DNA of 64,000 nt from UBA5336 sp964492485 (GCA_964492485.1 CAZBKM010000004.1:1-64000); one strand, 5' to 3'. Counted from the first letter of the stretch, positions 1 through 8,199 are shown. The notes: generated by a model not told the origin, from the letters alone. A program made the numbers and translations.

Positions 1-252
1 GTATTCGTCGGCCGTCATCCCGCCCCAGTCGACATTCTCGCTGGCCCATTCGACGGCTTTCCTGTCGCGCTCTTCATAGCTTTCAGCCTCCTCCGGCGCG
101 CTCGCCCTGCGGATGACCACATCGCCATCAGGCTCCACCTCAAAGCGCACGGCTTTGCCTTCGCAGACGCCGAGATGCTTGCGGACGGCCTTGGGTACCA
201 TGACCTGGCCCTTGCTGGTGAGACGGTAGTTGCGGTCTTCGGTATTACTCAT
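1..252 (-). CDS. AbrB/MazE-fold (PrlF-type) antitoxin-like DNA-binding protein, partial
   Basis: The gene reads leftwards from an ATG at 250-252 and runs off the window after 84 codons without a stop, so its C-terminus is not seen. Residues 9-50 form a swapped-hairpin AbrB DNA-binding domain: the segment YRLTSKGQVMVPKAVRKHLG is the family signature, followed by a basic/acidic strand and then DGDVVIRR. Proteins of this size with this N-terminus are usually antitoxins of PrlF or MazE type that repress their own operon, with the toxin gene directly downstream; that position lies outside the window. It could instead be a solitary AbrB-like regulator. The domain call is direct; the antitoxin role is inference. 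Confidence 0.75.
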   Translation of the reverse strand, partial: MSNTEDRNYRLTSKGQVMVPKAVRKHLGVCEGKAVRFEVEPDGDVVIRRASAPEEAESYEERDRKAVEWASENVDWGGMTADEY

Positions 253-283
253 TCGCCGAAAATAATACCCCTACCCCGCACCC

Positions 284-1096
284 TCAATTCCCGGTCAGGT
301 CCGGCTTGCGCTTCTCCATGGTCGCTTTCACGGCCTCGCGGCGGTCATCGAGATAGTTCGACACGCTCTCCCAGCCGACGCTGGCGTCCATGAGCTGGGC
401 GGCGAGCGCGCGCAAGGGGATATTGGTGACCGTCTTGGTCCAGCGCACCGCCCATTTGGGGTTGGCCTGGAGTTTGGCCACGAGTTCGGCAACCCTGGCA
501 TCGAGTTCTGCGGCGGGCACGGCGTAATTGATGAGGCCAAGGTCTTTCGCCTCGGCGGCGGTGAGCAGGTCACCGGTCATCAGGAGTTCCTTGGCCTTCG
601 CATAACCGATGAGCTGGGGCCAGATCAGGGCGCCGCCATCACCTGCGACCAGACCCACCTTCACATGCGGGTCTCCGATGATCGCGCTGTCGGCGGCCAC
701 GATGATGTCGCAGAGAAGTGCGATGGTCGCGCCAAGTCCCGCCGCGGCGCCATGAAGGCGGCACAGGAGAGGCTTCTCCATCTCAAGGAGGCTGTTCACG
801 ATACGCTTGGCGTCCCAGGCGATGTCGCGAAACGCGGCGGGATCCGAGATCTGGGTCTCGAACCAGTCGAAATCGCCTCCGGCACAGAAGGCCCTGCCCC
901 TGGCGGCCAGAATCACGATGTCGCTATCGCAGTCGCGCTGCAGATCCGTGAACACGGTGGCCAGTTCATCATGCATCTGTGCGTCGACGCCGTTCACCGG
1001 GTGGTCCGAGGTGATCCAGGCGGTCAGGACGCGACCGTCGCGGGTGAAGGCGAACCGCTGATAGGGGCGGTCCTCGATACGGAACTGGGCGCTCAT
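284..1096 (-). CDS. Crotonase (enoyl-CoA hydratase/isomerase) superfamily protein with atypical active site
   Basis: A 270-residue crotonase-fold protein. The first oxyanion-hole segment GRAFCAGGDF is at 67-76 and the second, HGAAAGLGATIALLCD, at 115-130. Aligning by eye with classical enoyl-CoA hydratase, the two catalytic glutamates are replaced: the first by Thr124 and the second by His144 (DPHVKVGLVAGDGG, where QPE is usual). It should still bind acyl-CoA, but ordinary syn-hydration of enoyl-CoA is doubtful; isomerase, hydrolase or other crotonase chemistry is possible. Its ATG overlaps the stop of the upstream reductase gene by 4 bases (ATGA), so the two are probably translationally coupled and act in one fatty-acyl or terpenoid-like degradation step. 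Confidence 0.85.
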   Translation of the reverse strand: MSAQFRIEDRPYQRFAFTRDGRVLTAWITSDHPVNGVDAQMHDELATVFTDLQRDCDSDIVILAARGRAFCAGGDFDWFETQISDPAAFRDIAWDAKRIVNSLLEMEKPLLCRLHGAAAGLGATIALLCDIIVAADSAIIGDPHVKVGLVAGDGGALIWPQLIGYAKAKELLMTGDLLTAAEAKDLGLINYAVPAAELDARVAELVAKLQANPKWAVRWTKTVTNIPLRALAAQLMDASVGWESVSNYLDDRREAVKATMEKRKPDLTGN

Positions 1097-2106
1097 TCAT
1101 CCTCTCCGACACGGACGACGCGTCGCCCAAAGTTTTCACCTTCGAACAGGCCACAGAAGGCCTCCGGCATATTTTCGAGCCCTTCGAACCGCTCTTCCCG
1201 CACCTGGATCTGTCCGGCCTGGATCAGCCGCACAAGGCCGTTCAGGGCGTCGGGAAACCGGGCGGCAAAGTCGAAGACCACCAGCCCCTCCATGCGGACG
1301 CGCTGCGTGATGAAGGGGGTCGTGTTGCGGATCCCCGGGCGGGTTTCCGGCGCAAGGTTGTAATCGGCCACCTGCCCCGAAACGACGATCCGTCCGCCCC
1401 GCCGCATCAGTGGCAACACCCTGTCGATCATCGCGTTGCCGACATTGTCGAACAGGATGTCGATACCGTCAGGCATGACGGTCTGTATGGCGGCCGTCAG
1501 ATCCGGCTCGGTCTTGTAGTCGAGGGCCGCATCGAAGCCCGCCTCCTGGGTCAGCCAGGCACACTTGTCCGCCGATCCCGCCACGCCGACCACGTTTCCA
1601 GCCCCCTCTGCGCGGGCGAGCTGACCGGCCGTTGCGCCGACAGGCCCCGCTGCGGAGGTCACAAGCACGCGGTCGCCAGCTCGGAAACCGCCCGTTTCCT
1701 TCAGGCCGAACCAGGCCGTCAGGCCGGGCACGCCCAGAACGCCGATCCAGTAGGAAAGCGGAAGGTCCGTGGTCGGAATCCGCCCTATGAATCCCTGTCC
1801 GGTCTGCAACGAATGGGTGCGCCAGCCGCCAGCGCAGAAGACCAGCGTGCCCACGGGCCAGTCCGGCGCCTGCGACTGGACGATCCGCCCCACAGAGAAG
1901 CCATCGACCGCCTTGCCCAGACCGAGCGCCGGCGCATAGCTGCCTTCGCCCGACAGGCGCGACCTTGTCCCCGGATCCACGGAATTCCAGATATGCCGCA
2001 CCAGGAACTGGCCAGGCTCCGGATCGGGTACGGGACGGGCCACAACCGCAAAATCCTCCGGGGTCGGCCGGCCGACACAGTAGCGTCGCAAGACGACTTG
2101 GCGCAT
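1093..2106 (-). CDS. Zinc-free MDR-family NADP-dependent oxidoreductase (CurA / prostaglandin reductase-like)
   Basis: An approximately 337-residue medium-chain reductase. The start is taken at the ATG at 2104-2106 (MRQVVLRRYCVG), because the frame extends further upstream but that part looks non-coding and a GGGAGGAG sequence lies about 15 bases before this ATG. The N-terminal GroES-like part contains NSVDPGTRSRLSG; the nucleotide-binding fold carries AAGPVGATAGQLA followed by DILFDNVGN. No structural or catalytic zinc cysteine cluster is visible. The family reduces alpha,beta-unsaturated carbonyl compounds with NADPH in the cytosol. The gene is the first of a two-gene operon with the crotonase downstream (4-base overlap). 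The substrate cannot be read from sequence. Confidence 0.85.
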   Translation of the reverse strand: MRQVVLRRYCVGRPTPEDFAVVARPVPDPEPGQFLVRHIWNSVDPGTRSRLSGEGSYAPALGLGKAVDGFSVGRIVQSQAPDWPVGTLVFCAGGWRTHSLQTGQGFIGRIPTTDLPLSYWIGVLGVPGLTAWFGLKETGGFRAGDRVLVTSAAGPVGATAGQLARAEGAGNVVGVAGSADKCAWLTQEAGFDAALDYKTEPDLTAAIQTVMPDGIDILFDNVGNAMIDRVLPLMRRGGRIVVSGQVADYNLAPETRPGIRNTTPFITQRVRMEGLVVFDFAARFPDALNGLVRLIQAGQIQVREERFEGLENMPEAFCGLFEGENFGRRVVRVGEDE

Positions 2107-2285
2107 ATCTTCGCCCAGAGTCTCCTCCCTCGTGAATGCCAAATCTTGATCGCTCCAGGCGGGCTTGTCACCCACTTCCCCAAGGGAAAGCCAACGACGG
2201 GGCAAGGTCGCCCGCTCAGGCTTTACCTTGCCCGCGCACCCGGTCACATATGCGCCCGTCCGGCTCGATCCGTGAGGGAATCTGA

Positions 2286-3401
2286 ATGAAGATCATGCTC
2301 ATCACCGATGCCTGGGAGCCCCAGGTGAATGGTGTGGTGCGGACCATGCGCCGCGTGATCGACGAGGCCATCGCGATGGGCCACGACTGGGAAATCGTTT
2401 CGCCAGCCGACGGCTTCTGGACCGTGCCGCTGCCGACCTATCCCGAAATCAAGCTGGCCCTGTTTGCGCGCCGACGGATCGAGCAGCGCTTCCATGAATA
2501 TGAACCCGACGCGGTGCACATTGTCACCGAAGGTACTCTGGGCATGGCCGGACGCGCCATGTGCATCAAGCTGGAGCACCCCTTTTCCACGGCCTACCAC
2601 ACCCGTTTTCCCGAATATGTGGCTGCGCGGTTCCCGATCCCCGTGTCCTGGGGCTACGCCTTCGTTCGCTGGTTCCACCGCCATTCCGGCAAGGTCATGG
2701 TGCCGACGCCGTCCATGGTGGAACATCTCCAGAGCAAGGGCTTCACCAATACGGTGGCATGGGGCCGGGGTGTCGACACCGTTCTGTTCCATCCCGACAA
2801 GCGGCGGGTCGAAGGCGCGTCAGACGACCCGTTCAAGGGCCTGCCGCGGCCGATCTTCCTGAACGTAGGCCGGGTCGCGGTCGAGAAGAACCTCGACGCC
2901 TTCCTCGCGGCCGACCTGCCGGGCTCGAAAGTCGTGATCGGCGACGGACCCTACCGCGCGGAGCTGGAGAGGACCTATCCGGACGCGCATTTCCTGGGCT
3001 CGATGTTCGGTGAGGATCTGGCGGCGGCCTATGCATCGGCGGACGTGTTCGTGTTTCCGAGCCTGACCGACACGTTCGGCCTTGTGGTGCTTGAAGCGAT
3101 GGCCGCCGGGACGCCCGTGGCTGCGTTCGACGCGACCGGGCCCCGCGACGTGATCCCGGGATCGGGTGCCGGCCGCATCGCCATGCAGGACGATGGCCTT
3201 GGCCAAGCGGCGCTGGATTGCCTGAACCTGGACCGCAGCCGCTGCCGCGCCTATGCTGAAGGCTTCTCATGGCGCGCCTGCGCCGAAGCGTTTGTGGAGA
3301 ACCTCCAGCCCCTGCCGGCACCTGAACGCCGGCGGTTCTGGCAACGACTTCGCCTGAGACGGCGCAAGCAGCGCGACACGCTGGGAAACCTCACGGAATA
3401 A
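2286..3401 (+). CDS. GT4-family glycosyltransferase (MgtA-like mannosyltransferase family)
   Basis: A 371-residue GT-B fold enzyme. The N-terminus MKIMLITDAWEPQVNGVVRT is the hallmark of GDP-mannose-dependent or UDP-sugar glycosyltransferases that act on membrane lipids. The donor-binding domain has FLNVGRVAVEKN, GDGPYRAELE and the EX7E-type motif around SLTDTFGLVVLEAMAAGTPV. The last 30 residues are very basic (RRRFWQRLRLRRRKQR), consistent with peripheral attachment to the inner membrane. It is transcribed alone, divergently from the reductase operon with a 179-bp gap. A role in glycolipid synthesis is likely; donor and acceptor are not determined. Confidence 0.85.
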   Translation: MKIMLITDAWEPQVNGVVRTMRRVIDEAIAMGHDWEIVSPADGFWTVPLPTYPEIKLALFARRRIEQRFHEYEPDAVHIVTEGTLGMAGRAMCIKLEHPFSTAYHTRFPEYVAARFPIPVSWGYAFVRWFHRHSGKVMVPTPSMVEHLQSKGFTNTVAWGRGVDTVLFHPDKRRVEGASDDPFKGLPRPIFLNVGRVAVEKNLDAFLAADLPGSKVVIGDGPYRAELERTYPDAHFLGSMFGEDLAAAYASADVFVFPSLTDTFGLVVLEAMAAGTPVAAFDATGPRDVIPGSGAGRIAMQDDGLGQAALDCLNLDRSRCRAYAEGFSWRACAEAFVENLQPLPAPERRRFWQRLRLRRRKQRDTLGNLTE

Positions 3402-3444
3402 GGCATTTCCCGGCGAACCGCCGCCCAGTTTTGCTGGAAACGGG

Positions 3445-3666
3445 TCAGGTCGGGTCCGCGTCGCGTGGCTTGCCTTCCAGTTCGTCCATGGCCTGCTCGA
3501 TCCGGGTGAGACGATCAAGCGCCTCGAACAGCCGCTGGCCCCAAGCCTCGTTCTGCATCTCCGCCAGCGTCGTCAACGGAATACCCGTTGCACGTGCAAC
3601 CGCGGTCAGCGTGAACCGCTTTGCCCGCAGGCCTTCGCGAAATCTCTCTACCACAGCCTTGCCCAT
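3445..3666 (-). CDS. Small helix-turn-helix-like protein (73 aa)
   Basis: Start ATG at 3664-3666. Residues 17-40 (RFTLTAVARATGIPLTTLAE) have the pattern of a helix-turn-helix of XRE type, followed by a helical tail (RLFEALDRLTRIEQAMDELEG) that could dimerise. It is transcribed divergently from another small HTH-like gene at 3762 across a 95-bp gap that holds two short inverted repeats. The pair resembles a phage-type or mobile-element switch, but no other phage genes are nearby. Function is not known. Confidence 0.5.
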   Translation of the reverse strand: MGKAVVERFREGLRAKRFTLTAVARATGIPLTTLAEMQNEAWGQRLFEALDRLTRIEQAMDELEGKPRDADPT

Positions 3667-3708
3667 GGCTCATGTTTACGTTGCGGTGGATCAGGTCAAG
3701 GAAAAACT

Positions 3709-3754
3709 TACGAAAGAACGTAGGAGACAGGAATTCCGGGTTCCCGTAGAACCC
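3709..3754. promoter_or_regulatory. Candidate operators between the divergent small HTH genes
   Basis: Two inverted repeats sit in the 95-bp gap between the divergent genes: TACG-AAAGAA-CGTA at 3709-3722 and GGGTTC-CCGTA-GAACCC at 3738-3754. The second ends only 7 bases before the ATG at 3762, where a bound repressor would block initiation. The palindromes are directly visible; their use by the flanking HTH proteins is inference. Confidence 0.35.
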
Positions 3755-3761
3755 TGCGGTT

Positions 3762-4064
3762 ATGTTCGACGCAGTCAGGCCAGACGAGTTGCGAGAGCGG
3801 ATTCGAGCCATCGGCGTGGCCCGGGTCGCGCGCGAAGCAGGTCTTCGGCCAACGACATTATACAGCTTTTGTGCCGGAGACACGATCAATCTTCGAAGCG
3901 ACACTCAGACAAAGGTGCTTGCCGCGCTCGCCGTCTTATCGGAACGAAGTCCATCGGAGGCGCAACTGACCGAGCTCCTGGAAGCCTGGCCGACCCTTAC
4001 CCAGGACCAGCGCCGTGTCGTGCTCGAAACCGTGCGCGCTTTCATGCGCGCGACCCGGGGATAG
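3762..4064 (+). CDS. Small helix-turn-helix-like protein (100 aa)
   Basis: A 100-residue protein with a probable XRE-like helix-turn-helix at 18-50 (ARVAREAGLRPTTLYSFCAG), followed by TKVLAALAVLSERSPSEAQL, which matches the pattern of a repressor recognition helix plus stabilising helices. The C-terminal third is helical (LTQDQRRVVLETVRAFMRAT). It faces the 73-aa gene at 3445-3666 back to back. No known family is recognised with confidence. It ends about 50 bases before a copy of the long dispersed repeat, with the perfect palindrome GACGGCGCCGTC (4084-4095) followed by TTCCTTTC as a possible transcription stop. Confidence 0.55.
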   Translation: MFDAVRPDELRERIRAIGVARVAREAGLRPTTLYSFCAGDTINLRSDTQTKVLAALAVLSERSPSEAQLTELLEAWPTLTQDQRRVVLETVRAFMRATRG

Positions 4065-4115
4065 CGCATCCTCACGTCAAGGCGACGGCGCCGTCTTCCT
4101 TTCGCCAGACTTGTC

Positions 4116-4218
4116 TGAAGCGCCGGTCTTTCGTTTCACTCCGGACCGTCGCTTTCCATCATCGTTCCTGCGCAAGTCTCCGTTCGAAACCGGGTCCGTT
4201 TGCGCCGAACTTGCCTCA
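4116..4218 (+). repeat. Long dispersed two-hairpin repeat, copy 1
   Basis: One of seven related ~105-bp intergenic elements in this window. It runs from TGAAGCGCCGGTCT to CCGAACTTGCCTCA. Stem I pairs AAGCGCCGGTCT with GGACCGTCGCTT around a 13-base loop; a second, looser stem lies in the GCAAGT...ACTTGC half. Its last three bases form the stop codon of pheA on the minus strand. Confidence 0.85.
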
Positions 4219-5046
4219 GGCCTGGCCGGGCCGCTCGGCCGGAAACACGCCCAGGATCTTCAGGGAACTGGAAAAGAAGCCCAACTCTTCCAGGGCGAGC
4301 TGGACAGGCCTGTCATTCGGATGGCCTTCGATCTCGGCATAGAACTGGGTCGCGGTGAAGGCCCCGTCGATCTGGTAGCTTTCCAGCTTCGTCATGTTGA
4401 CGCCATTCGTCGCAAAGCCGCCCATGGCCTTGTAGAGTGCAGCCGGAATGTTGCGCACCTGAAACAGGAAGGCCGTCTTGGCAGGCCCGTCATCTGGCTC
4501 CAGGTCCGCCGGATCGCGGGCCATGAGAATGAACCGGGTCGTATTGTGGGCCGCATCCTCGATATTCTCGGCCAGAATCTCGAGACCATAGACCTCCGCT
4601 GCGAGCCGTGGCGCGATGGCCGCGCGCGACGGATCGCCGGCCTCGGCGACCTGGCGGGCCGCTCCGGCCGTGTCGGCGGCCGGGACCGGCTCGATCCCGT
4701 GCTCACGGAGATAGCGGCGGCACTGGCCCAGCGCCATGACATGCGAGGCGGCCGAGTGAACGTCTTCCAGCCTGGCGCCCTTCAGCCCCAGCAACTGGAA
4801 ACGAATCGGCAGGAAATGTTCGCCCACGATGTGGAGACTGGTGCTTGGCAGCAGGTGGTGAATGTCGCCCACCCGGCCCGCGATCGTGTTTTCCACCGGG
4901 ATCATGGCCAGGTCCGCCTCCCCGCGTTCCACCGCACCCAGCACGTCCTCGAAGGTCCGGCACGCAACCGCTTCATGGTCAGGACACCGATCTCGCGCGG
5001 CGATGTGGGAATTGGCGCCAGGCTCTCCCTGGTAGACGATCTTCAC
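4216..5046 (-). CDS. pheA: Prephenate dehydratase
   Basis: A 276-residue enzyme converting prephenate to phenylpyruvate in phenylalanine synthesis. The start is placed at GTG 5044-5046 (MKIVYQGEPGANS) because AGGAG lies 6 bases upstream; the in-frame TTG two codons earlier would sit on that site. The catalytic domain (about 1-180) carries GEADLAMIPVENTIAGRV and the NTTRF motif with the essential Thr-Arg-Phe. A C-terminal ACT domain (about 190-270) has NIPAALYKAMGGFATNGVNM and TKLES, the usual phenylalanine feedback site. There is no chorismate mutase domain, as is normal in alphaproteobacteria. It follows kdsB by 9 bases in one operon. Confidence 0.95.
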   Translation of the reverse strand: MKIVYQGEPGANSHIAARDRCPDHEAVACRTFEDVLGAVERGEADLAMIPVENTIAGRVGDIHHLLPSTSLHIVGEHFLPIRFQLLGLKGARLEDVHSAASHVMALGQCRRYLREHGIEPVPAADTAGAARQVAEAGDPSRAAIAPRLAAEVYGLEILAENIEDAAHNTTRFILMARDPADLEPDDGPAKTAFLFQVRNIPAALYKAMGGFATNGVNMTKLESYQIDGAFTATQFYAEIEGHPNDRPVQLALEELGFFSSSLKILGVFPAERPGQA

Positions 5047-5055
5047 GGGCAACTC

Positions 5056-5799
5056 CTATGGCGTCAGGGCAAGGATCCGGCGGGCAGCCGCGAGATCGGC
5101 AGGGGTATCGACCCCGTTGGGTGGGGGGCCGGGAATTTCGACAGCGTCAATGCGCAGCCCGAGTTCCAGGGCGCGAAGCTGTTCCAGGCGTTCCCGCGTC
5201 TCAAGTGCCGTCTGGGGCGCCCCGACGAAGCGGTCCAGCGCGGCGCGGCGATAGGCGTAGACGCCGACATGATGATATAGCGGTCCGTCTCCCCAGGGTG
5301 CCGTGGCGCGGGTGAAGTACAAGGCCCGCCCCGAGCGTGCGCCGGGCGGCAGGGACATCACCGCCTTGACGACGTTGGGGTCGACGCGTTCCGCCTCATC
5401 CTCGATCCGGCAGACAAGGGTCGCGATGTCGGCCGCACCGGTCGGGCAGAGCGGAGCGATCACGTCCCGAAGACACCGGGGTGGCAGCGTCGGCATATCG
5501 CCCTGGAGATTCACGACCGTGTCGTGATGGCTGTCGGGGTCCAAATGCAGCAGGGCGGCATGGACGCGGTCGGAGCCCGACGGGAGATCGGGATCGGTCA
5601 GGACGGCCTCGTAACCGGCCTCGCGAACCACCTGCACGATCTCCGGCTCCGCGGCGGCCACGGCCACCCGGCCCACCCCCGAGGCATCGGCCACCTGGCA
5701 GACACGCACGATCATGGGCGCCCCGTTCAGGTCGGCCAGCGGCTTGCCCGGCAGGCGGGTCGAAGCCATCCGGGCCGGGATGACGATCAGGGGCGACAC
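5056..5799 (-). CDS. kdsB: 3-deoxy-manno-octulosonate cytidylyltransferase
   Basis: A 247-residue enzyme making CMP-Kdo from Kdo and CTP for lipopolysaccharide inner core. The nucleotide-binding signature PARMASTRLPGKPL is at 8-21, NLQGDMP near residue 98, and HHVGVYAYRR near 176. The start is a GTG at 5797-5799. It lies divergent from the cytochrome c gene and directly upstream of pheA, a cycM-kdsB-pheA arrangement familiar from alphaproteobacteria. It implies a Kdo-containing outer membrane. Confidence 0.95.
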   Translation of the reverse strand: MSPLIVIPARMASTRLPGKPLADLNGAPMIVRVCQVADASGVGRVAVAAAEPEIVQVVREAGYEAVLTDPDLPSGSDRVHAALLHLDPDSHHDTVVNLQGDMPTLPPRCLRDVIAPLCPTGAADIATLVCRIEDEAERVDPNVVKAVMSLPPGARSGRALYFTRATAPWGDGPLYHHVGVYAYRRAALDRFVGAPQTALETRERLEQLRALELGLRIDAVEIPGPPPNGVDTPADLAAARRILALTP

Positions 5800-5978
5800 G
5801 GGCGACAGTCTCCAGATCCTGGTCGTCGGCGGGCCAGAGGTGCCCGCGCGGCGTGCGTCGGTTCGCCGCTCACGCTTGGGGCGCGAGCGGCTGCGTCAAG
5901 GCGTATATTGAGCAGCGGTGAATAGCGTGCCAATAAGCGCGCGCCAAGACACACGCGTAGCAAGCGGATAAAGAACCC

Positions 5979-6749
5979 ATGGGCGATCTTACCCTCAACA
6001 AGTTCATCGGCGCCATGCTGGCGGCCGCCCTGACGATCTTCGGTCTCCACGAATTGTCGTCGCTCGTTTTCTCGTCCGGCGCCGAGCATGGCGGCGACCA
6101 TCACGGCGAGGAGCAGACGTTGAACGAGCGTCTGGCCGAACGCTACGCCTATTATGTGGAAGTCGAGACCGCCGGGGGGGCCGGCGGCGAGGAGGAAGAG
6201 GTGTTCGATCTCGGCCTGATGCTGGCGAACGCCGATCCATCGCGCGGCGAACGGGCATTTAAGGGCAAATGCGCCACCTGCCACACCATCGAACAGGGCG
6301 GCGCCAACGGGACGGGCCCCAACCTCTACAACGTCGTCGGTGCCGAGAAGGCCGCCCATGAGGGCTTCAGCTATTCGTCCGCCCTCGAGGGCATGGAGGG
6401 CGAGTGGACGTATGCCAACATGAACGACTGGCTCTACAACCCGTCTTCCTATGTGCGCGGCACCTCGATGGCCTTCGCCGGGCTGCGTCGCGACGATGAG
6501 CGGGTGAACGTGATCGCCTATCTGGCACAGTATTCTCCCGACGCGCCGGAGTTCCCGGAGCCTCTCGACACGGGCGGCGATGAAGGCGAGGGCGACACCA
6601 TGGCCGACGGCAACCCTGCCGAGGGAGCGGACGCGGCCGAACCCGAATCGCCCGACGGCACGGCGAGCGAGACCGAGGCTGCGGAAACCGAAGCCGCACC
6701 CGTCGAAGCCGGTAGCGAGTCGACCGGCGGATCGCCCGGCCAGCCGTAA
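5979..6749 (+). CDS. Membrane-anchored c-type cytochrome (CycM-like c552)
   Basis: A 256-residue class I cytochrome c. An uncleaved signal anchor covers about 8-31 (FIGAMLAAALTIFGLHELSS). The heme-attachment site is CATCH at 98-102 (Cys98, Cys101, His102) and the sixth ligand is probably Met164 in GTSMAFAGL. After the cytochrome domain there is a ~70-residue acidic, Ala/Glu/Pro-rich low-complexity tail, which is longer than in typical CycM. The family carries electrons from the bc1 complex to aa3-type oxidase at the periplasmic face of the inner membrane. The gene diverges from kdsB over a 179-bp gap with no other evident feature. Confidence 0.92.
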   Translation: MGDLTLNKFIGAMLAAALTIFGLHELSSLVFSSGAEHGGDHHGEEQTLNERLAERYAYYVEVETAGGAGGEEEEVFDLGLMLANADPSRGERAFKGKCATCHTIEQGGANGTGPNLYNVVGAEKAAHEGFSYSSALEGMEGEWTYANMNDWLYNPSSYVRGTSMAFAGLRRDDERVNVIAYLAQYSPDAPEFPEPLDTGGDEGEGDTMADGNPAEGADAAEPESPDGTASETEAAETEAAPVEAGSESTGGSPGQP

Positions 6750-6794
6750 AGTATCCGCCTCAGGTCATCGTCCCGGCGCAAGAACAGGAACATG

Positions 6795-6832
6795 GCGCAT
6801 CTTCACTGACCCCGTTTGACTTGAAGATGCTC
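6795..6832 (-). repeat. Short hairpin repeat, copy 1
   Basis: Arms GCATCTTCA (6797-6805) and TGAAGATGC (6822-6830) are perfectly complementary around a 16-base loop. The reverse complement is nearly identical to the element at 46681-46718. It lies 45 bases after the cytochrome gene and abuts long repeat copy 2. It may act as a transcription terminator or mRNA 3' stabiliser. Confidence 0.75.
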
Positions 6833-6935
6833 TAAAGCGCCAGCCTTTCGTTTCACTCCAGGCCGGCGCTTTACATCATTGTTTTTGCGCAAGTATCCGT
6901 TCGCAACCGAGTCCGTTTGCTCCGAACTTGCTCTA
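6831..6935 (+). repeat. Long dispersed two-hairpin repeat, copy 2
   Basis: The full-length element starts TCTAAAGCGCCAGCCT and ends CCGAACTTGCTCTA. Stem I here pairs AAGCGCCAGCCT with AGGCCGGCGCTT; compared with copies 1 and 4, a T-A pair has become C-G, a compensated change. The final CTA is the stop codon of the minus-strand NlpC/P60 gene. Confidence 0.85.
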
Positions 6936-7784
6936 ATCGCGGGCCAGCCAGTCGGGATGATGGGCGCGGGCGGCAGCCACGCTCAGCCGGCGAGCGCCGA
7001 TCGGCGGGCCGTGGAGTGGCGCGATCCGTTCGATCGCCGCTGACAGGCTTTCGCGTGCAACCGCCATGTGATGGGCATTGGCGTGGACCAGCGTATGTCC
7101 ATCGGCCAGCAGTCCCACATGCCCCTTCCAGAAGACCATGTCGCCGCGGTGCAGGGCGCCGGGCTGGTTCCAATCCTCGATGGGCTCGCCGGCCCAGGCG
7201 AATTGCATGTCGCTGTCGCGAGGCAGTTCGACACCACAGGCGCCGAAGGCCGCCGCCGTCAGCCCGGTGCAATCGAGGCCCAGACTTTCGCGCCCACCCC
7301 AGAGATAGGGCGCCCCGATGAACCGTTCGGCCACGCTGGCGGGGTCCGGCTCCCACACGTCCAGCGGAACCAGATGGTCGGCAACCACCCATCCGGCTCG
7401 GGCGCACTTCACGAACCGTCCCGACCGTTCGGGCTCGACGACCATGCGCGCATTCAGCGACACCAGAAAGCGTGGCGCCGACTTCAGATCCGGCTCGCTG
7501 TAAACATAGGTGCGCAACGCCTGGACCCGGTGGGTCGCGCACAGCGGCGGCGCGGACACGGCTTCCATCAGCACCCAACCCACATAATTGTCGCGGTCGA
7601 GCTGCACGGCACCGAATTCGCCCGTTTCGGAGAAGACCTGAAGCGTCTCGCCGTGCAGGGCCTGGGTCACCATTTCCGCATCCGGTGCGGGCTCGGCGCG
7701 GATCGCGGCGACACCGGCACTGACCTGGAAGGGTGACGGACGCCCCTCTGGCGCCGCCAGCCGTCGATCGCTGGACTCTGGCAT
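6933..7784 (-). CDS. NlpC/P60 family peptidase with SH3-like N-terminal region
   Basis: A probable cell-wall peptide cysteine endopeptidase of 283 residues. The ATG at 7782-7784 was chosen because GGAGG precedes it by 5 bases; the frame extends upstream without coding character. The N-terminal half (about 20-145) resembles bacterial SH3 modules (YVGWV, GWVVADHLVP). The catalytic domain follows: Cys172 in GLDCTGLTAAAF, His222 in KGHVGLL, and a third polar residue around HANAHH. No signal peptide is visible, as in the cytoplasmic YkfC-like class that trims recycled murein peptides. It forms an operon with the MarR gene (13-base gap) and an M17 aminopeptidase upstream, a plausible peptide-recycling group. 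Confidence 0.88.
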   Translation of the reverse strand: MPESSDRRLAAPEGRPSPFQVSAGVAAIRAEPAPDAEMVTQALHGETLQVFSETGEFGAVQLDRDNYVGWVLMEAVSAPPLCATHRVQALRTYVYSEPDLKSAPRFLVSLNARMVVEPERSGRFVKCARAGWVVADHLVPLDVWEPDPASVAERFIGAPYLWGGRESLGLDCTGLTAAAFGACGVELPRDSDMQFAWAGEPIEDWNQPGALHRGDMVFWKGHVGLLADGHTLVHANAHHMAVARESLSAAIERIAPLHGPPIGARRLSVAAARAHHPDWLARD

Positions 7785-7797
7785 AAGGCCTCCGGTA

Positions 7798-8199
7798 TCA
7801 GGCCGCAGCGCCCGCCGCTGGGACAGGCGGCATGTCGGGCTCCGGCCGCGTCGCAACAGTCCGGTCCGTAACCCCCGCGTCGCCCATGAACGCCGAGAGC
7901 GTGCGCAGATAGGACATGCCCTCGACGGTGCGCTCTATGAAGACGTTGCGCAAGTCCGCCTCGTCAGCCACCCGCCGCAGGAATCCCAGCCGGCACAACG
8001 TATCCAGGGCCCGCGTGACGGCCGGCTTGGCGAGTCCCAACCGGGCTGCCAGTCCACGCACGGTGTGGGGTCCCGCTTCCAGCGCCACGGTGAAGAGAAT
8101 GGCCTGCTGACGCAGGGTCAGATCCGGCTCGTCAGCACGCACCAGACCGGTAAAGGCCTGGCCCAGTGCCTTCAATGCGGCGCGTTCTGAAATGACCAT
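7798..8199 (-). CDS. MarR-family winged-helix transcriptional regulator
   Basis: A 133-residue protein starting at the ATG at 8197-8199 (MVISERAALKALG); the longer frame would need a TTG. The helix-turn-helix is at about 46-70 (RGLAARLGLAKPAVTRALDTL), followed by the wing DEADLRNVFIE. The C-terminal 25 residues are Pro/Ala-rich and probably disordered. It sits between an M17 aminopeptidase and an NlpC/P60 peptidase on the same strand, so it probably regulates that group; ligand unknown. Confidence 0.8.
   Translation of the reverse strand: MVISERAALKALGQAFTGLVRADEPDLTLRQQAILFTVALEAGPHTVRGLAARLGLAKPAVTRALDTLCRLGFLRRVADEADLRNVFIERTVEGMSYLRTLSAFMGDAGVTDRTVATRPEPDMPPVPAAGAAA

Noticed and set aside
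4116..4218. The long repeat as an insertion sequence or tRNA-like gene
   Set aside because: It is ~105 bp with no transposase, no terminal inverted repeats with target duplications that I can see, and no cloverleaf.
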